The notes under the pieces are model-generated. The model saw nothing but the letters and a program-made list of their open reading frames with translations. It was not told the DNA's origin and searched no databases. From Chara braunii (lineage: Eukaryota; Streptophyta; Charophyceae; Charales; Characeae), in NCBI GenBank assembly GCA_003427395.1, contig BFEA01000046.1:1652214-1680714 (forward strand): 28,501 nt of DNA, read 5' to 3'. Of the stretch, positions 1-12,285 are shown one piece after another. Made by a program: the position numbers and the translations under genes. How positions within the stretch are numbered: the stretch's first letter is position 1; the number at the start of each line of letters is the position of its first letter.

Positions 1-7
1 ATGGAGG

Positions 8-10
<3 letters not shown>

Positions 11-67
<57 letters not shown>
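11..67. repeat. (CT)n microsatellite
   Basis: Uninterrupted CT dinucleotide run of about 28 units. Read on the minus strand it is a purine (GA) tract directly downstream of the integrase C-terminus of the minus-strand element. It may have grown from a polypurine tract near the 3' LTR, but the window ends before this can be tested. Confidence 0.95.
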
Positions 68-69
<2 letters not shown>

Positions 70-151
70 CAGGGGAAGTAGGCGAAGGTGAAAATGGGGA
101 GGAAAGGAGAGGACGCAGATAGGACACGTGGCAGACAATCGGTCGAGCCGA

Positions 152-1420
152 TCAGCTGCCCGAGACTTCCGACACGCGTCGCACGGTATAAATGCCGTTC
201 GGGCCGAGCTCGATCACATGGAATCGCCCGAAGAATCGTGGCGCTATCTTCCCTTGACGAGCACATTTCCTTACCTGCACCATGTCCACTAATTTGTACT
301 GGGACCGTGGACCTGCGTTCCCATTTCGATCCTTATAACTGCGGATCTATCGGTCATGGGCCAATTCGGTCATTCGTTGGCGCTTTCGGGCGAATAGGGG
401 AAGAGACCGCTCCATTAACTCAATGTGTCGCTTGGCTTTGTCCCGAGCTGTGGCCCTCGTAGGTCGTCGGTTCTACGTAGATTCGTCGGGGAGGCTTGGT
501 ATCGAAACACAAGCCACGCTATTGGTCCGTAATTGAAAGGGGGTTAGACCCATCAATTCGCGAGGCGTTCCTCTATGGATCGCCAGGATGTGGTCTACGA
601 TATCAGGCCAGGGCCTTGGATCTCGTGCCGTGATGTTTCGTCGCAGTGCAGTCTTAATCACCCGATTCTCGTTTTGTACCAACCCGTTGGACTGTGACAT
701 ATGGGGTGCAGTATTCCGAATAATGACGCCATGTATGACCAGATTCCTCATAACTTCTCCTATAAATTCCGCACCATTATTGGTCAGGATCTCCTCTGTA
801 TCTTGATGCATTCCGAGAAAACGGTTGACGTATGACGCGATTTCAGCCGCCTGTCGCGTACAACATGGATACGCCTCGATCCATTTTAAAAAGTGATCTA
901 CAAATACCAGTAGGATTGAATATTCACAGCTATTAGGTCCAGGGGGCACCACAATATCGGTAGTATCCATGCTAACTCTCTGGAAAGGTCGTTCAACTAT
1001 CGTCGGCACTATCGATCTCGGCGGCTGAATCGGCGCCTTATCGTTCGCGCAGACCTGACAGTTTCGGACGATGAATTTAACCTCGTCGTGAATGTTAGAC
1101 CAATACCACTCGTTTTTGTCGATTGCCGCTTCCGTGATCTGGACAGCAAAATGGGTTGCAGTCTCTTCATGTGCCGACTTAACCCAGTCATACCTTATGA
1201 ACGGGTGCTGCACTACCATCCAAATCCCACTACCGTCCGCCTTTCGTTTTTCTAAACGACCCTCATTCCATCGATAGTCCCGAGCCCTTTCGTTGGCCCT
1301 CCTCCAATCCTCCTTAGTGAAGTCCTGGAGGGGGTTACCTACCAAGGTGGTTATTAAAGCGATATTCGTCCATACCTCGGCCCTTCTAAATTTTTGGGTC
1401 TTCTCTAACCCTTTTGACAT
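152..1420 (-). pseudogene. Ty3/gypsy integrase (degenerate), element A
   Basis: Reads right to left. The open part (473-1420, 315 codons) holds an H2C2 zinc-binding domain (His84, His90, Cys121, Cys124) followed by an RNase H-fold integrase core. The first catalytic Asp is present (about residue 152, in MDTTD). The second Asp is Asn (residue 214, in LTNNGAEF; codon 779-781), and the catalytic Glu position is Gln (residue 249, in NGLVQNEN). After a TAG at 473-475 the same frame continues, with one more stop, to a TGA near 152. It encodes a typical integrase C-terminal domain with segments VDMVQVRK and APRFFGRFHVIELG. No chromodomain is seen. Full-length integrase, clearly inactive. Confidence 0.9.
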
Positions 1421-1797
1421 GGCGTCAAGGAATCGACCCTCCGTCGGGATCTTATCGTAAGGGGCACAACCAAGGCTTGTCGCTAATTATGTACTGCATG
1501 CAAGAGCCATGGGCTCTTGCGACACACTGCCGACAATCCATCCACTCGACATATCCTTCCCCACTAGGAAGCATAGGGACAGAGTAAACGCACGAGACCG
1601 CTTCACAAAAATAACAAAATTTATCGGGTGGAGAGAGAAAAGACGGAGACGAGAGAGTAGAGGGGAGTGTTAGAGTTACCTCCGTCCTCCATCACCACGT
1701 GCCTGCTTCTTGTCGCATGGAAGAACTGCTATTGTCCGTACTAGGGTCCGTTTGCTGATTCCGGTTCCTTCCACGAGATGATTTCCTCACCCTTAGG
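1421..1797 (-). other. RNase H to integrase spacer of element A
   Basis: Linker between the RNase H tail and the integrase zinc-binding domain on the minus strand. Only the start shows recognisable coding, as the tail of the RNase H frame. The rest has stops in all frames and no motif I recognise. The few residues just upstream of position 1420 continue the integrase frame, so the displayed integrase Met is probably internal to a former polyprotein. Confidence 0.5.
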
Positions 1798-2278
1798 TAC
1801 TTTAGCTGGTCGGTGCAGACGTGTCAATCCGTTCGCGTTCTCGTGCCTCTCCGTCTTTCGGTGGATGATGTAGGCGCACTACCCAACGCCCAATCATGCC
1901 CGTGTAATTGATGAGCCTCTTGAGAGCCAGCGATGGCTCGTGATCAGTCACAAGAAAAAACTTATGTCCGTAGAGATACGGATGGAAGTGTTGGATTCCC
2001 TAGACCACCACGTACCATTCGCCTTGCGGGACCGAATCATTCCCTCGTTCGTCTGGCACCGTACGAGATGCGTACTCGATGAAGTGTTCACGGCCGTCGT
2101 TCCCCTTCTGCACTAAAATAGCGGAAATCGCCTCCGGCTGCCAGTCCGTAATGAGAATGATCTGCTTCGTAGGGTCCGGTCGGATCAAAATAGACGTTGT
2201 AGCCAAGGCGTCTTTGACGGTGGCGAAGGCCTGTTCGCACTCGACGTCCCAATTGAGGGGCTGGTCTTTTCGTAACAT
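1798..2278 (-). pseudogene. Ty3/gypsy RNase H, element A
   Basis: The minus strand encodes a retrotransposon RNase H. The first acidic motif is LITDWQPEA. The second is the Glu in QGEWYVVV. After a frame change the strand motif LVTDHEPSLALKRL and the terminal ENANGLTRLHRP follow; this is the usual 'adaLSR/L' end of gypsy RNase H. All three expected acidic residues can be seen, but at least two frameshifts and a stop near 2000 break the frame. It lies between RT (2279-2799) and the integrase, the normal order for this superfamily. Confidence 0.85.
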
Positions 2279-2799
2279 GTTCGTTCGGGGTCGCGCAATC
2301 GTTGCAAAACCCTCGATAAATCGGCGATAGTACGACGCACAATCTAAAAAAGGCTCGAACTTGCGTTAGTGATGTGGGAACAAGGGCGTCTCTCACAGCC
2401 GCGACCTTCCTCGAATCTGGCCGTAATCCTCCTCGTGTCACCACATAACCCAAAAATGAGATCTTCGAGAGGAAAAAATCGCTCTTCTCTAACACGATCT
2501 TAAACCCAGCATCTCTCAGAGCTCCCAATGTCCACTCAATGTGTTGTGCATGTCCGTGATAAGTCTCCGAGTATACCAGAATGTCATCCATGTACACGAT
2601 GACACAAAAGTTGATCATCCGTTGAGTTAGTCGCGTCTTGTAGACGAAGTTCTGAAAGGTCACGTTCATAGCCCGTTGAAATATAGCAGGTGCATTGCAA
2701 ATCCCCATAGAACACCGAACCCATTGCCACGTGCCTTCAAACAACACGAAGGCCGTTTTCGGTCAGTCTTCTTCCTGAACCAGAATGTGATGGAAGTCG
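2279..2799 (-). pseudogene. Reverse transcriptase, C-terminal two thirds, element A
   Basis: On the minus strand, RT begins abruptly at 2799 with residues matching the end of the 'SGFHHI' region, passes an in-frame stop, and reads PKTAFVLFEGTWQWV, the GICNAPAIFQ motif and an intact YMDD box (plus coordinates 2583-2594). The connection segment includes FLGYVVTRGGLRPD. The reading frame shifts near 2280 into RNase H. Everything N-terminal of this point is missing here but present on the opposite strand at 5620-5943. The two pieces together cover an RT with only about five residues unaccounted for. Confidence 0.88.
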
Positions 2800-4153
2800 T
2801 GTGGCTAACAGGGGACGACCTCGACCCCAGAACGCACATCGACACGACCCCGTCGTTACCAGAAGCCGATCTGTGGCCCGACAGGCGGTCAACATAAACT
2901 TCAATCAACAGAATCCGAACCCACAACAGAACCCCAATCAACAGTTAAATCCTAATCAACCTGTACCCCGAGCTCGAGTACCTGTGACCCCACCCAATCT
3001 CTATCTGTTCGATCCCACTCACCACCTTGCTGGAGCATGGCTGGCCATGCTCCGAGCTCAGCAGTACGATGACAACAAAGCACAGATAAACATTCCCGCT
3101 CGATTGGGGGGAGACGCTCATCATTGGTTTAACACCTATGTATGGGTTGATCTCCCGACATTCGAGCGAGATTTTCTGAACCGATTCGATTATATCCACC
3201 CTGAACAGGCTCTTTTTATGATTAAAGATCGAGTAAAAAAAAACCCTGAGTCTGTCACCGAGTATCAAAACCGATTTTATCGAATGTTTGTGAAAACCGA
3301 ACGAGGCGAACAGGTAGGAAGAGATTTGTTTATCGATGGACTTCGCAGCAGAGCGATGAGGGCGAAACTGCAAAAAGACTTCTCCCCCATCAATCACATG
3401 CTGTAACAAATCATGGCTACCGCAGAAGAGATGTAGTGAAAAATCGCCGCTAGTTTTCTAGAAGGAGAAGATTATCCTAGGAAAGGAGATTCATCCGAAC
3501 TAACGAGAGGTAAGGCTGAGCTGGCTGCACTGCAGAACAAGTTTGAAAACATGGGTTTTGGGTCTGGCCCTGTCACCTATCTGGAACAGATTATCCCCAA
3601 ACGACCAGCCCAGAGTGTGATTACGGGCATGCCTATTCCCGTGATGGCAGCACACCAACCGCCGATCGAAAGTCCCGTTCGATCGAACGAGTCAACCGCC
3701 TTATTGGAACTGACCAAGACACTAATCAATCTGATCCAGGAAAGTAAGAAAGAACAGCGAGAGCACAACGCTCAGATAGAGGCTATGATGAGAACAATGC
3801 GACCGATAGATGTACGCACCCCCCCAATCCAACAAGGGTTGGCTCCAGCACCCGCTCTCGGAGGGGCTGCTGGTAATTTGAACGTCTGTTACACGTGTCA
3901 TCAACCTGAGCACATAGCCCGAGACTGCCCCCATCGACCCCCACAACCACGGGTCGGGGCCGCACCGGTAACAGCAGCCCCGATCGCTAATGGACCAGGA
4001 CGAGCAGGAGCATTAATGGAGGAAATGGAAGGAGGTGGAAGCGCGTTAGCTACGACGGAAGAAGCCGCTGAGCTCATTCCGTTGGATCAATATGTACCGC
4101 TTGGTTATCCGGGATTGGGCATGATTGGGACGATCAGACCCGCCCCGGAATAA
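2800..4153 (+). pseudogene. Gag (capsid and nucleocapsid), element A inverted block
   Basis: One frame runs from about 2801 to a stop at 4151-4153. Three stops fall within 35 bases (TAA at 3404, then TAG and TGA near 3434-3439). The N-terminus is Asn/Gln/Pro-rich, followed by a retrotransposon gag-like capsid region with GDAHHWFNTYVW and FLNRFDYIHPEQA. Downstream of the stops are a helical segment and a single CCHC zinc knuckle (3887-3928; C-x2-C-x4-H-x4-C). The apparent start codon is GTG, directly on the inversion breakpoint, so the original ATG was probably lost there. Orientation is opposite to the rest of the element. Confidence 0.85.
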
Positions 4154-5433
4154 AGGAAAGTGGCGGAGTGGCGACCTTCTTCAGGAGAAATGGAGTCGGG
4201 AGGACCCACCTTCGTCACCGGGGAAATCGACGTGTTAAACATTGTTCGGGCATTAGATCATCGGATTCCTCTTCCAATTGGTCATTTATTATCGATATCA
4301 GAACAAACCAATGACCGCATGCTGCAACATTGTAAGGCGAACCGAAAGTGATTCGCCCTCACTCGAACAACAACCACGAAAGGAAAAAATCCTATACAAG
4401 ACGAACACGTTGCTGACACGTGAGACCCGATACGTTTAGGTATATCCAGAAAGATGATCACTTCCTGCGGATTAAAACGATTCCGTGGAAATCCGCAGAA
4501 TGTGATATCGAAGTATGGGGAATTTCGTACAATGCCATTATCGATTTCGGAGCAGCTGTTTTAGTTATTTCGCTACGGGTAGTCGAAAGAGCAGGAAGAA
4601 AGAAATATCTGATTAAAAGGATCAACTCTTTTCAGCGGATGAGGAAAAAATCAAAACAGTGGGACGAATGACTAATGTTGTTTTTCGACTGGGAAAGGTG
4701 CATGCTCTGGGAGACGTCATAGTGTTCGACGTGAGCACTTATGACGTTATTTTTGGCCTACCCGCCCTTATGGCTCTGCGAGCCAACCTAGACTTCGAAA
4801 GACGATCAATTATCCTCCGCAATACGGGAGGAAAACTGTATGTCATACCTATGAGACTGACCCTTCGTACCACCACTATTGTAGCCCCTCGAGTTTCGCT
4901 AGTGACGGCAAGAACTCTCCTCGTGATCACTTGGGATAGCCCCGCGGACGATGAGCAACCATTGGATGAAGTGGACAACCGTGATGAGGATGAAATGATG
5001 ATTCGGGAACTGGCGCAACAGCTCATCTATTACTCTGCGCAACGAGCAAGCATGAGACCCTTGAGCTTAATCGATCGAAACTTACAAAGAACGCAAGCAA
5101 GGATTCTGGGTGAACCTCTCGTACAAATATCGCGGATGGTCAATTCTTTGGAACCCCCTCGAACCCTGTACGAAGGCATCTCCCCTCTTCTTGCACGATA
5201 CAACGACAAGAGACACTTTTGTGACATTATGACCCTGCCACGTTCTCTTTTGCCACCCGCGAAAGAAATACGATTGTTACACCTAGGGGCAGAGGCCAAT
5301 TCTTTGGAACCCCTTGCGCGCCTCGAAACTGGATTTAACGGGCTTGGAGTTAAAATCGCGACGAAACCAGTACCGTGACAGGATATTTGGGACGGCATAA
5401 CCCTGGAAGAACACATGGCGATTCGAGAAAAAG
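4154..5433 (+). pseudogene. Aspartic protease and linker, element A inverted block
   Basis: A retropepsin-like domain spans about 4420-4860. The active-site region reads IIDFGAAVLVIS at 4537-4572, so the usual DTGA/DSGA is DFGA: Asp is kept, the Thr/Ser is lost. After a frameshift near 4655 the C-terminal strand DVIFGLPALMALRANLDFE follows, the usual end of the fold. A poorly conserved acidic linker to RT (about 4900-5378) contains a duplicated segment N-S-L-E-P (NSLEPPRTL and NSLEPLARL). Stops and frameshifts make it non-functional. Confidence 0.7.
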
Positions 5434-5943
5434 ATGCGCAGATGGTGGCTACGGTGTTTTCTTGGCGATCATATAACTCGTTTATCTCCGCACCGCCAGA
5501 TATGGAACCAGTTGTACGAGTTCCACGTGCCCCACTACGTACCTGATGAGATCCATCACCTAATCGTGGACATTCTAAAAGAATACCAGGGAGCGATTAG
5601 CGTGACGGACACAGACATTGGATTATCATTAGTAATACAACACGAAATTCAGACCGGAAATCATCCTCCCATCCACTGTAAACCCTACAGGTATTCCCTG
5701 GTGGAACGGAAGACAACCCTCCAGCGGATTCGAGAGTTTGAAGCTAGTGGATGGATCGAACCTGCTACCCAGTCCATGGTCGTTCCCGGTAGTGCTAGTA
5801 CCGAAGAAGAATGGGTCGATTCACATCTGTATCGATTATCGCAAACTGAATGATATCACGATTAAAGATGTGTATCCCCTTCCCCGGATTGATGATTTTC
5901 TGGATGCGATTGGGTGTGCTAACTATTTTATCTCAACTACCGT
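5434..5943 (+). pseudogene. Reverse transcriptase, N-terminal third, element A inverted block
   Basis: RT fingers and palm start. The first frame includes KPYRYSLVERK and REFEASGWIEPAT. After a frameshift near 5770 the second frame reads VLVPKKNGSIHICIDYRKLN and then PLPRIDDFLDAIG. The similarity stops at ANYFISTT (about 5943), just before the motif that holds the first catalytic Asp. The following bases fit neither RT nor gag, and 31 bases on lies a minus-strand primer site. This is the second breakpoint of the inverted block. Confidence 0.88.
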
Positions 5944-5974
5944 CCTACGAATCCTATAATCCTGCCACATGTCA

Positions 5975-5986
5975 GCTCCGATACCA
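5975..5986 (-). promoter_or_regulatory. Primer binding site of element A
   Basis: The minus strand reads TGGTATCGGAGC, one base from the common plant retrotransposon site TGGTATCAGAGC, which is complementary to the 3' end of initiator-Met tRNA. The same variant occurs on the plus strand at 27006-27017. Its position and strand mark the 5' leader of element A and define the parent orientation. Confidence 0.75.
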
Positions 5987-5987
5987 A

Positions 5988-7622
<1,635 letters not shown>

Positions 7623-8162
7623 ATGCGGTCAGTCCGTCGTCATGCATCAACCCACGAATGGTCACCCCGCTTAGTCCTTCTGTGCCCGTCAGGTTCGCCA
7701 GTGAGCTACAGTCCGTCGTAGCCTACGTGTCAACCCCGCACATTCACCCCCAGCCCGTCGGGTCGTCCAACTTCCACGTCAACTCACCTCTTACTTCGCC
7801 TGTGAGCCGACCCTCACTGATCGAGCTACCCCGAGCTTCCAACAACTTTCTGAGAGAGCTATCTAATCGCGATGCTGAAATTTATACCGTGCACGCACGC
7901 GCGAAAAAAATTGCAAGGACTTGAAAGGAGAGAAGGGAAGAGAGTGCCTACGTTCTGCATGGCCAGACCGCGGCGTGGGGGATGTAGCCACTCTCCACGC
8001 ATCAATCCGATCATGCAGCCCGCGGACAAATTAGACACAGCAGAAGGAAAAAAGTGGGCGAGAAAGATGAAGCTCAAGAAGAAAGATACAGTTAAAATGA
8101 CGCCCACCCAAAAATTACAGTTGCACACAAGATTAAGGGCGCCGACTAATTAGAGCTCCATT

Positions 8163-9212
8163 GTGGCCGCAAAAAGAAGTGTCCAAGTAAAGAGCATCGC
8201 GCGGCAAAAGAAATTCCGGCTTCCTAATTTCCTAAATTCCTATCTAATCCGAAGGTGCAAAAAGAACTTCAATAAAGCACAAATTCCGAAAAGAAAATCC
8301 AAAATTATGAGAGTCGTCGAAGGCTCGACACTATTTGAAAAGAAATTTAAAAAAAGAAGCAAAAACTCCCGCACGATCATCGCGCCGAAAACCCGACAGC
8401 AGAACAAAAAGAAGCTACGTCAACCATTATTAAGCGCGCTTGCGGCGGCACGCTACTTCAACCGTCCATCCCGGGACTTACCCAGCCCTGGTCCCAGCAA
8501 TCCGAAAAGCAGCGACGTAAAAAGAAGAAGAAACGAGGACACCGATGCAATTTTCCCGTCGATCCCACCTCCCGTAATTGGCCCAACTTTCCCCGATGCA
8601 AAAGACCCCTCGTATCATCGCGCAGAAAATCGCGAGGAACAGAAATTGGTTCGTCACACCATCACACGACAGGACATGAGAACCATGTGGGCCCAGCTCA
8701 CAGCTGTACCATCCCGAAAGTTTGCAGGCATCCTGTGGCTACTCTCGCATGCCGCCATCCCCACTGCCGCCTGGCTCTTTGAGAGGGGCATGGACATGGA
8801 TACAAAATGTAAACGTTGTGAAGGCAGGAACGAAGAAACACTGCAGCATCTTTTCTGGACATGGCCTGCCTCAAAGAGAATCTGGCAGTGGTGGGAACAA
8901 CATTGGTTCAGATTTGTCGGCATGCTGCTACCTTGGGATGAGACCTGGGCACTGCATGGGCACATTCCCATCACATGGTTCAAATGCAAGGGCAGGGGCT
9001 ATGTGGCACAGGCGATTCGGTCAATTCTCATCTGGGTCATCTGGGAAGACGGAAACAATGTCCTTTTCCAGCAGCAATGGACGAGCGACGACGCGCTCAC
9101 TGCAAAAATCAAGGCATGGGTCCAAACCATGATAAGAGTCGATGGGATAAAAAACGCAGACAGGGCCCGCACACAAAGAGGCAGACTGGTTCCTGGTCAC
9201 CTGGGCTCGTGA
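8163..9212 (+). pseudogene. LINE ORF2 C-terminus with zf-RVT-like domain
   Basis: Open frame of 349 codons beginning at a GTG. The same frame extends upstream to 7872 apart from one TAG at 8151-8153. The first 120 residues are very Lys/Arg-rich and unlike a standard ORF2. From about residue 180 the sequence matches the zf-RVT region of plant LINEs: KFAGILWLLSHAAIPTAAW, then the knuckle CKRCEGRNEETLQHLFWTW starting at base 8808. The last zinc ligand, normally Cys (FWTCP), is Trp here, so the finger is probably broken. A C-terminal amphipathic region ends at 9212. Not a host gene. Confidence 0.65.
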
Positions 9213-9653
9213 AAACAATTTGTTGGCAGTCACTATCTCTGGGAAGCTAGTTTTTTCTCCTTGGCTTTTTACTTAGGTCCTCATCTCCTGCCACCCCCCA
9301 CTTCTTTCTCTGTTTAGTCTTTTCTGGATGAACCAGCTGCACTCGGTTCCTGTTGGTGGTCGCAGCCAGGCCGGAGTGGGAAGGAGAGTGTCCGGCTCCC
9401 CACATGGAACAGGCGTTCCTCTCGGCCGTTTTGTGCCGTAGATAGGGAGTAGTTTTAGGCTATAATTTGTTTGCAGTAGCAGTAGGTTAGCAAAGGAGAT
9501 AGACTTCTGCTATGCTGTACACAGATTGTGATTTCTTCACCGTACCACGTTTACTCTGATCATCATAAGCTAAACCGGCTGACGCTGCCGGGTTGTATTG
9601 TGAGGTTCCCGGCCTCTGTTCTATGATTGGTAATTAATTTGAGAAACTCCGTG
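9213..9653 (+). other. LINE 3' untranslated region
   Basis: Non-coding sequence between the ORF2 stop and the poly-A tail. It contains the short inverted pair CCGGCTGACGCTGCCGG (9574-9590) but no other clear structure. Confidence 0.5.
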
Positions 9654-9698
9654 AAAAAAAAAAAACTCACTACTGCCTCTGCCTCTCGCCGAGTGGAT

Positions 9699-9760
9699 TG
9701 GACTTTGGGAATTTCGGTTTTTTTTTTTTTTTTTTTTTTTTTTGCTCAACTCAAAGTCCA
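9699..9760. repeat. Poly-T tract inside a 9-bp inverted repeat
   Basis: A T26 run (9718-9743) is bracketed by TGGACTTTG (9699-9707) and its exact complement CAAAGTCCA (9752-9760). It could be the tail of a minus-strand retroposon, but no body of such an element can be recognised to the right. Confidence 0.7.
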
Positions 9761-9879
9761 TTATACAGGTCAAGTCGCGCGACCCAACTAATAAATAAAA
9801 TTAAAATTGTAATAATTATTGAAAAACAACAGCGGTGGAGCATGGAATTTTGGCGGGTCGACAACAAAAGTGCAGGGAG

Positions 9880-10236
9880 GCTGTCGAAGGCCGATCGCCG
9901 GTCCGCCGCCGGCTGCGCCCCCACGCCCCGCGTGGTATCAGTCTGTGCAACAGCGCGAACGAAAATTTTGTGGGCGCGCTGCCCTGCTCTAGTGGCGCGG
10001 AGGGCGGGTCCTATCCCGGCCCCGCCCTTTCATTTCATTTCTCCACCCTGAAAGCTTAGAATCGATTGAACATTCCCTGGTGAACCGACGCACTGCGCAC
10101 GCTTTCTCATTCTCACTCGCTCGTTGGCGTTGGCAATACGGTAGTAGGAAACGCCAAATTGTCGTGTCCCGCGAGGAGTGGGTCGAGCGAGGAGTGGGTG
10201 GGTGGAAGTGGCCGCCACTTTGCGGACGTGGCAAAA
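9880..10236 (+). promoter_or_regulatory. GC-rich, promoter-like region
   Basis: Local rise in G+C and CpG (9885-10030), including a GC-box-like CCCCGCCC near 10020-10028, followed by a less biased stretch that leads to a candidate start codon at 10237. A 13-base unit GCGAGGAGTGGGT occurs twice just upstream of the ATG. No TATA box is evident. The promoter role is inferred from composition and from the exon candidate that follows. Confidence 0.35.
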
Positions 10237-10330
10237 ATGCAGGTTATGGCGGTGCAGGCGGTGTCGTCGTCGTCAGGGTTCTTAGCGCTTAGTGCGGCCC
10301 AACCGCAGCAGCAACTAAGGGCGGAAGCAA
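10237..10330 (+). CDS. Candidate exon 1 (transit-peptide start) of plastid ribosomal protein L6
   Basis: Starts at ATG 10237, with a second in-frame ATG at 10246 in good context (ATGGCG). The peptide is rich in Ala, Ser, Val and Gln and poor in acidic residues (MAVQAVSSSSGFLALSAAQ), as expected of a chloroplast transit peptide. A GTAACG donor at 10331 leaves phase 1, which fits the acceptor at 16002 ahead of the L6 exon. A second donor, CAG|GTGCAC at 10363, would leave phase 0. The link to L6 would mean a 5.7 kb intron. It is inferred from phase, composition and the GC-rich sequence upstream. The segment could also belong to another gene or be chance. Confidence 0.35.
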
Positions 10331-10402
10331 GTAACGGCGATGCTCGGGAACGAAGTTTTCAGGTGCACTTCCTTCACTATGAATTCCTTCTCGACACTTG
10401 CA

Positions 10403-10960
10403 TCTCTCTCTCTCTCTCTCTCTCCCCTCCCTCCCCTTCTTACTCCCTGCGTGCTGTCTTTCTCGTCTTTCTCTCTCTCTCTCTCTCTCTCACGCACACA
10501 CGCATGTACAGACACGCACATTCACACGCACGACGAAACAGTCTGACGCAGTCATGCTTTTTTTTTCCTTCTGGAGTTGTGTATAGCGAACATGAGAACA
10601 CACCCACACACACCCACACACACCCAAACACACCCACACACCCAAACACACCCACACACACCTCACACCCACCCACACCCAAACACACCCACACACACCC
10701 AAACACAACCAAGCACACCCACACACATCCACACACACTCAAACACCGGGTGAGCGGTGGAAGGCCGGCGAAACAGTCTGGCACAGTCGTACTCGTTTTG
10801 TGGAGTCGTGTATAGCGAACATGAGACACACACACACATACACAGACATGCATAGTCGGTGAAAGTGCAACGGAAGAGTCTGTCCCAATGACCCTTCTTT
10901 TGTGGAGTTGTATTTAGCGAATGTAGAGCACACAGACAAAGTCTGGCTCACGCACAGATG
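10403..10960. repeat. CT/CA microsatellites with three diverged copies of a 65-bp core
   Basis: CT runs (10403-10425, 10471-10490) lead into CA-rich arrays built from ACACACCC/ACACACCCAA units (10597-10745). A core beginning GAAACAGTCTG and ending near TATAGCGAACATGAGA recurs at about 10534-10596 and 10768-10826. A weaker third copy lies at about 10872-10935 (GAAGAGTCTG, TTTAGCGAATGTAGAG). Each core is followed by a CACA array of different length. This looks like a complex satellite whose units diverged mainly in array length. Confidence 0.8.
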
Positions 10961-11303
10961 CACATTCATCTTCCTCTGTCTTCTGCTGTTCTCCCCGCAT
11001 GCTGGGCTGCCTATCTTCAGAGCTCCTTGTTTTATGGGCCTCGCCGCGTTTCTCAGCAAATTTGGGAAATGGAGAATGTATCTTTCTTAGGAGCGTGGAA
11101 AGATACGACAGCCTTAGTTTTTATCTTATTGACATTTTGGTGAGTAGTGCCGAGACGCCCTTAGTGATTCTTCCCTGCTATCACTCACCTGTTCTAAGAT
11201 GACCACCGTTTTCCCTCGCCGAGGCCGGAGGCCTTTCTTTTCCCTCCCCTCTCCTCTCCGTTCTTCTTATTGGCTGGCGTAATCATCTCCTAATTATCTC
11301 CCC

Positions 11304-11406
11304 CGTCTTCCCCCGAACACAGCGCACCTTCATTTTGGCTGCATCGGACAGGAAATAGAGGTTGTATACAGTCGTTATCAGTGTGCGTTGTGTTCGGGGA
11401 AATACG
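11304..11406. mobile_element. Hairpin MITE-like element, copy 1
   Basis: A 103-bp imperfect palindrome. The left arm begins CGTCTTCCCCCGAACACAGC and the right arm ends TGTGTTCGGGGAAATACG. The inner arms share GGCTG/CAGTC-type ends around a short AT-richer loop. The same arm sequence, with changes, forms copy 2 at 15226-15336, so this is a dispersed family and not a chance hairpin. It has no coding capacity, as expected for a non-autonomous DNA element. No certain target-site duplication. Confidence 0.6.
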
Positions 11407-11849
11407 ATATTAATCTTCCGATTCCTTTGTCATTTTTGTGGTGAATGATCTCCTAACGACGTCCAACGTGTCTTGTGTTTGTCATTGCGCGGTTTGGTGT
11501 GTTATCAGGTCTACGCGGTGGCGTCGTTGATTAACAGCAGCAGCAGCTGCAGCGGCAATAGCACGAGGTGGGAACTCGTCTTGTATAAAAGATAACAGTT
11601 CGAAAAACGAGTAATTTCTCCACAGGATATAAATATCGCTTCTTACGCCTTTCGGCTATATCGCGTCTTCCTTTCACTTCCATTTCTTTCTTTCTCCTCT
11701 TCTTCCCCCCGTCATTTCGTCAGACAGGTCAGCTAACCAGGGCATTAGGGTACTTGGCGACGAGTTCAGACGAGGCAGAACACCAGGCCAACAGGGAATT
11801 TGTAGAATAGTCCAAGCGGGTTACCCTCTTTTGTATATTAATGTGTCTA

Positions 11850-11850
<1 letters not shown>
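11407..11850. other. Unassigned intronic sequence
   Basis: No gene, tandem repeat or known element is recognised. A short CAG-rich run (AACAGCAGCAGCAGCTGCAG near 11534) and a T/C-rich stretch (11660-11710) are the only notable features. Confidence 0.5.
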
Positions 11851-11942
<92 letters not shown>

Positions 11943-12049
11943 NNNNNNNNNNNNNNNNNNNNNNNNNNNNNNNNNNNNNNNNNNNNNNNNNNNNNNNNNN
12001 NNNNNNNNNNNNNNNNNNNNNNNNNNNNNNNNNNNNNNNNNNNNNNNGT

Positions 12050-12080
<31 letters not shown>

Positions 12081-12193
12081 CGACAGCGTTTAAAGAGAAC
12101 TAGTCGGCTACCGGATGCATGATTGTGGACATGCTGACCCTGACTTGTATATGCATGTGTCTATTTGCGCATGCCTGTGTGTGTGCGTGTGTG

Positions 12194-12285
<92 letters not shown>

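Larger units (their letters stand above)
7872..9665 (+). mobile_element. 5'-truncated LINE (non-LTR retrotransposon) with poly-A tail
   Basis: The evidence is a C-terminal ORF2 fragment with the zinc-binding domain typical of plant L1-type elements, followed by about 440 bases of 3' UTR and an A12 tail at 9654-9665. No reverse transcriptase or endonuclease domain is present, so the copy is 5'-truncated, as is common for target-primed insertions. The left boundary is uncertain. No clear target-site duplication was found. Confidence 0.65.

Noticed and set aside
88-462. Plus-strand open frame of 124 codons at the left edge
   Set aside because: It is the antisense of the integrase C-terminal domain, which is recognisable on the minus strand in this interval.
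473-5943. Two unrelated elements inserted head to head at 2800
   Set aside because: Less likely than an in-place inversion: the RT pieces are complementary with almost no overlap, and the primer site is at the predicted place and strand. Not excluded without other copies.
10340-10853. Open frames of up to 218 codons through CT/CA arrays
   Set aside because: They consist of microsatellite translations (Ser-Leu, Thr-His and Cys-Val runs). Only the first 31 or so codons from 10237 look non-repetitive.
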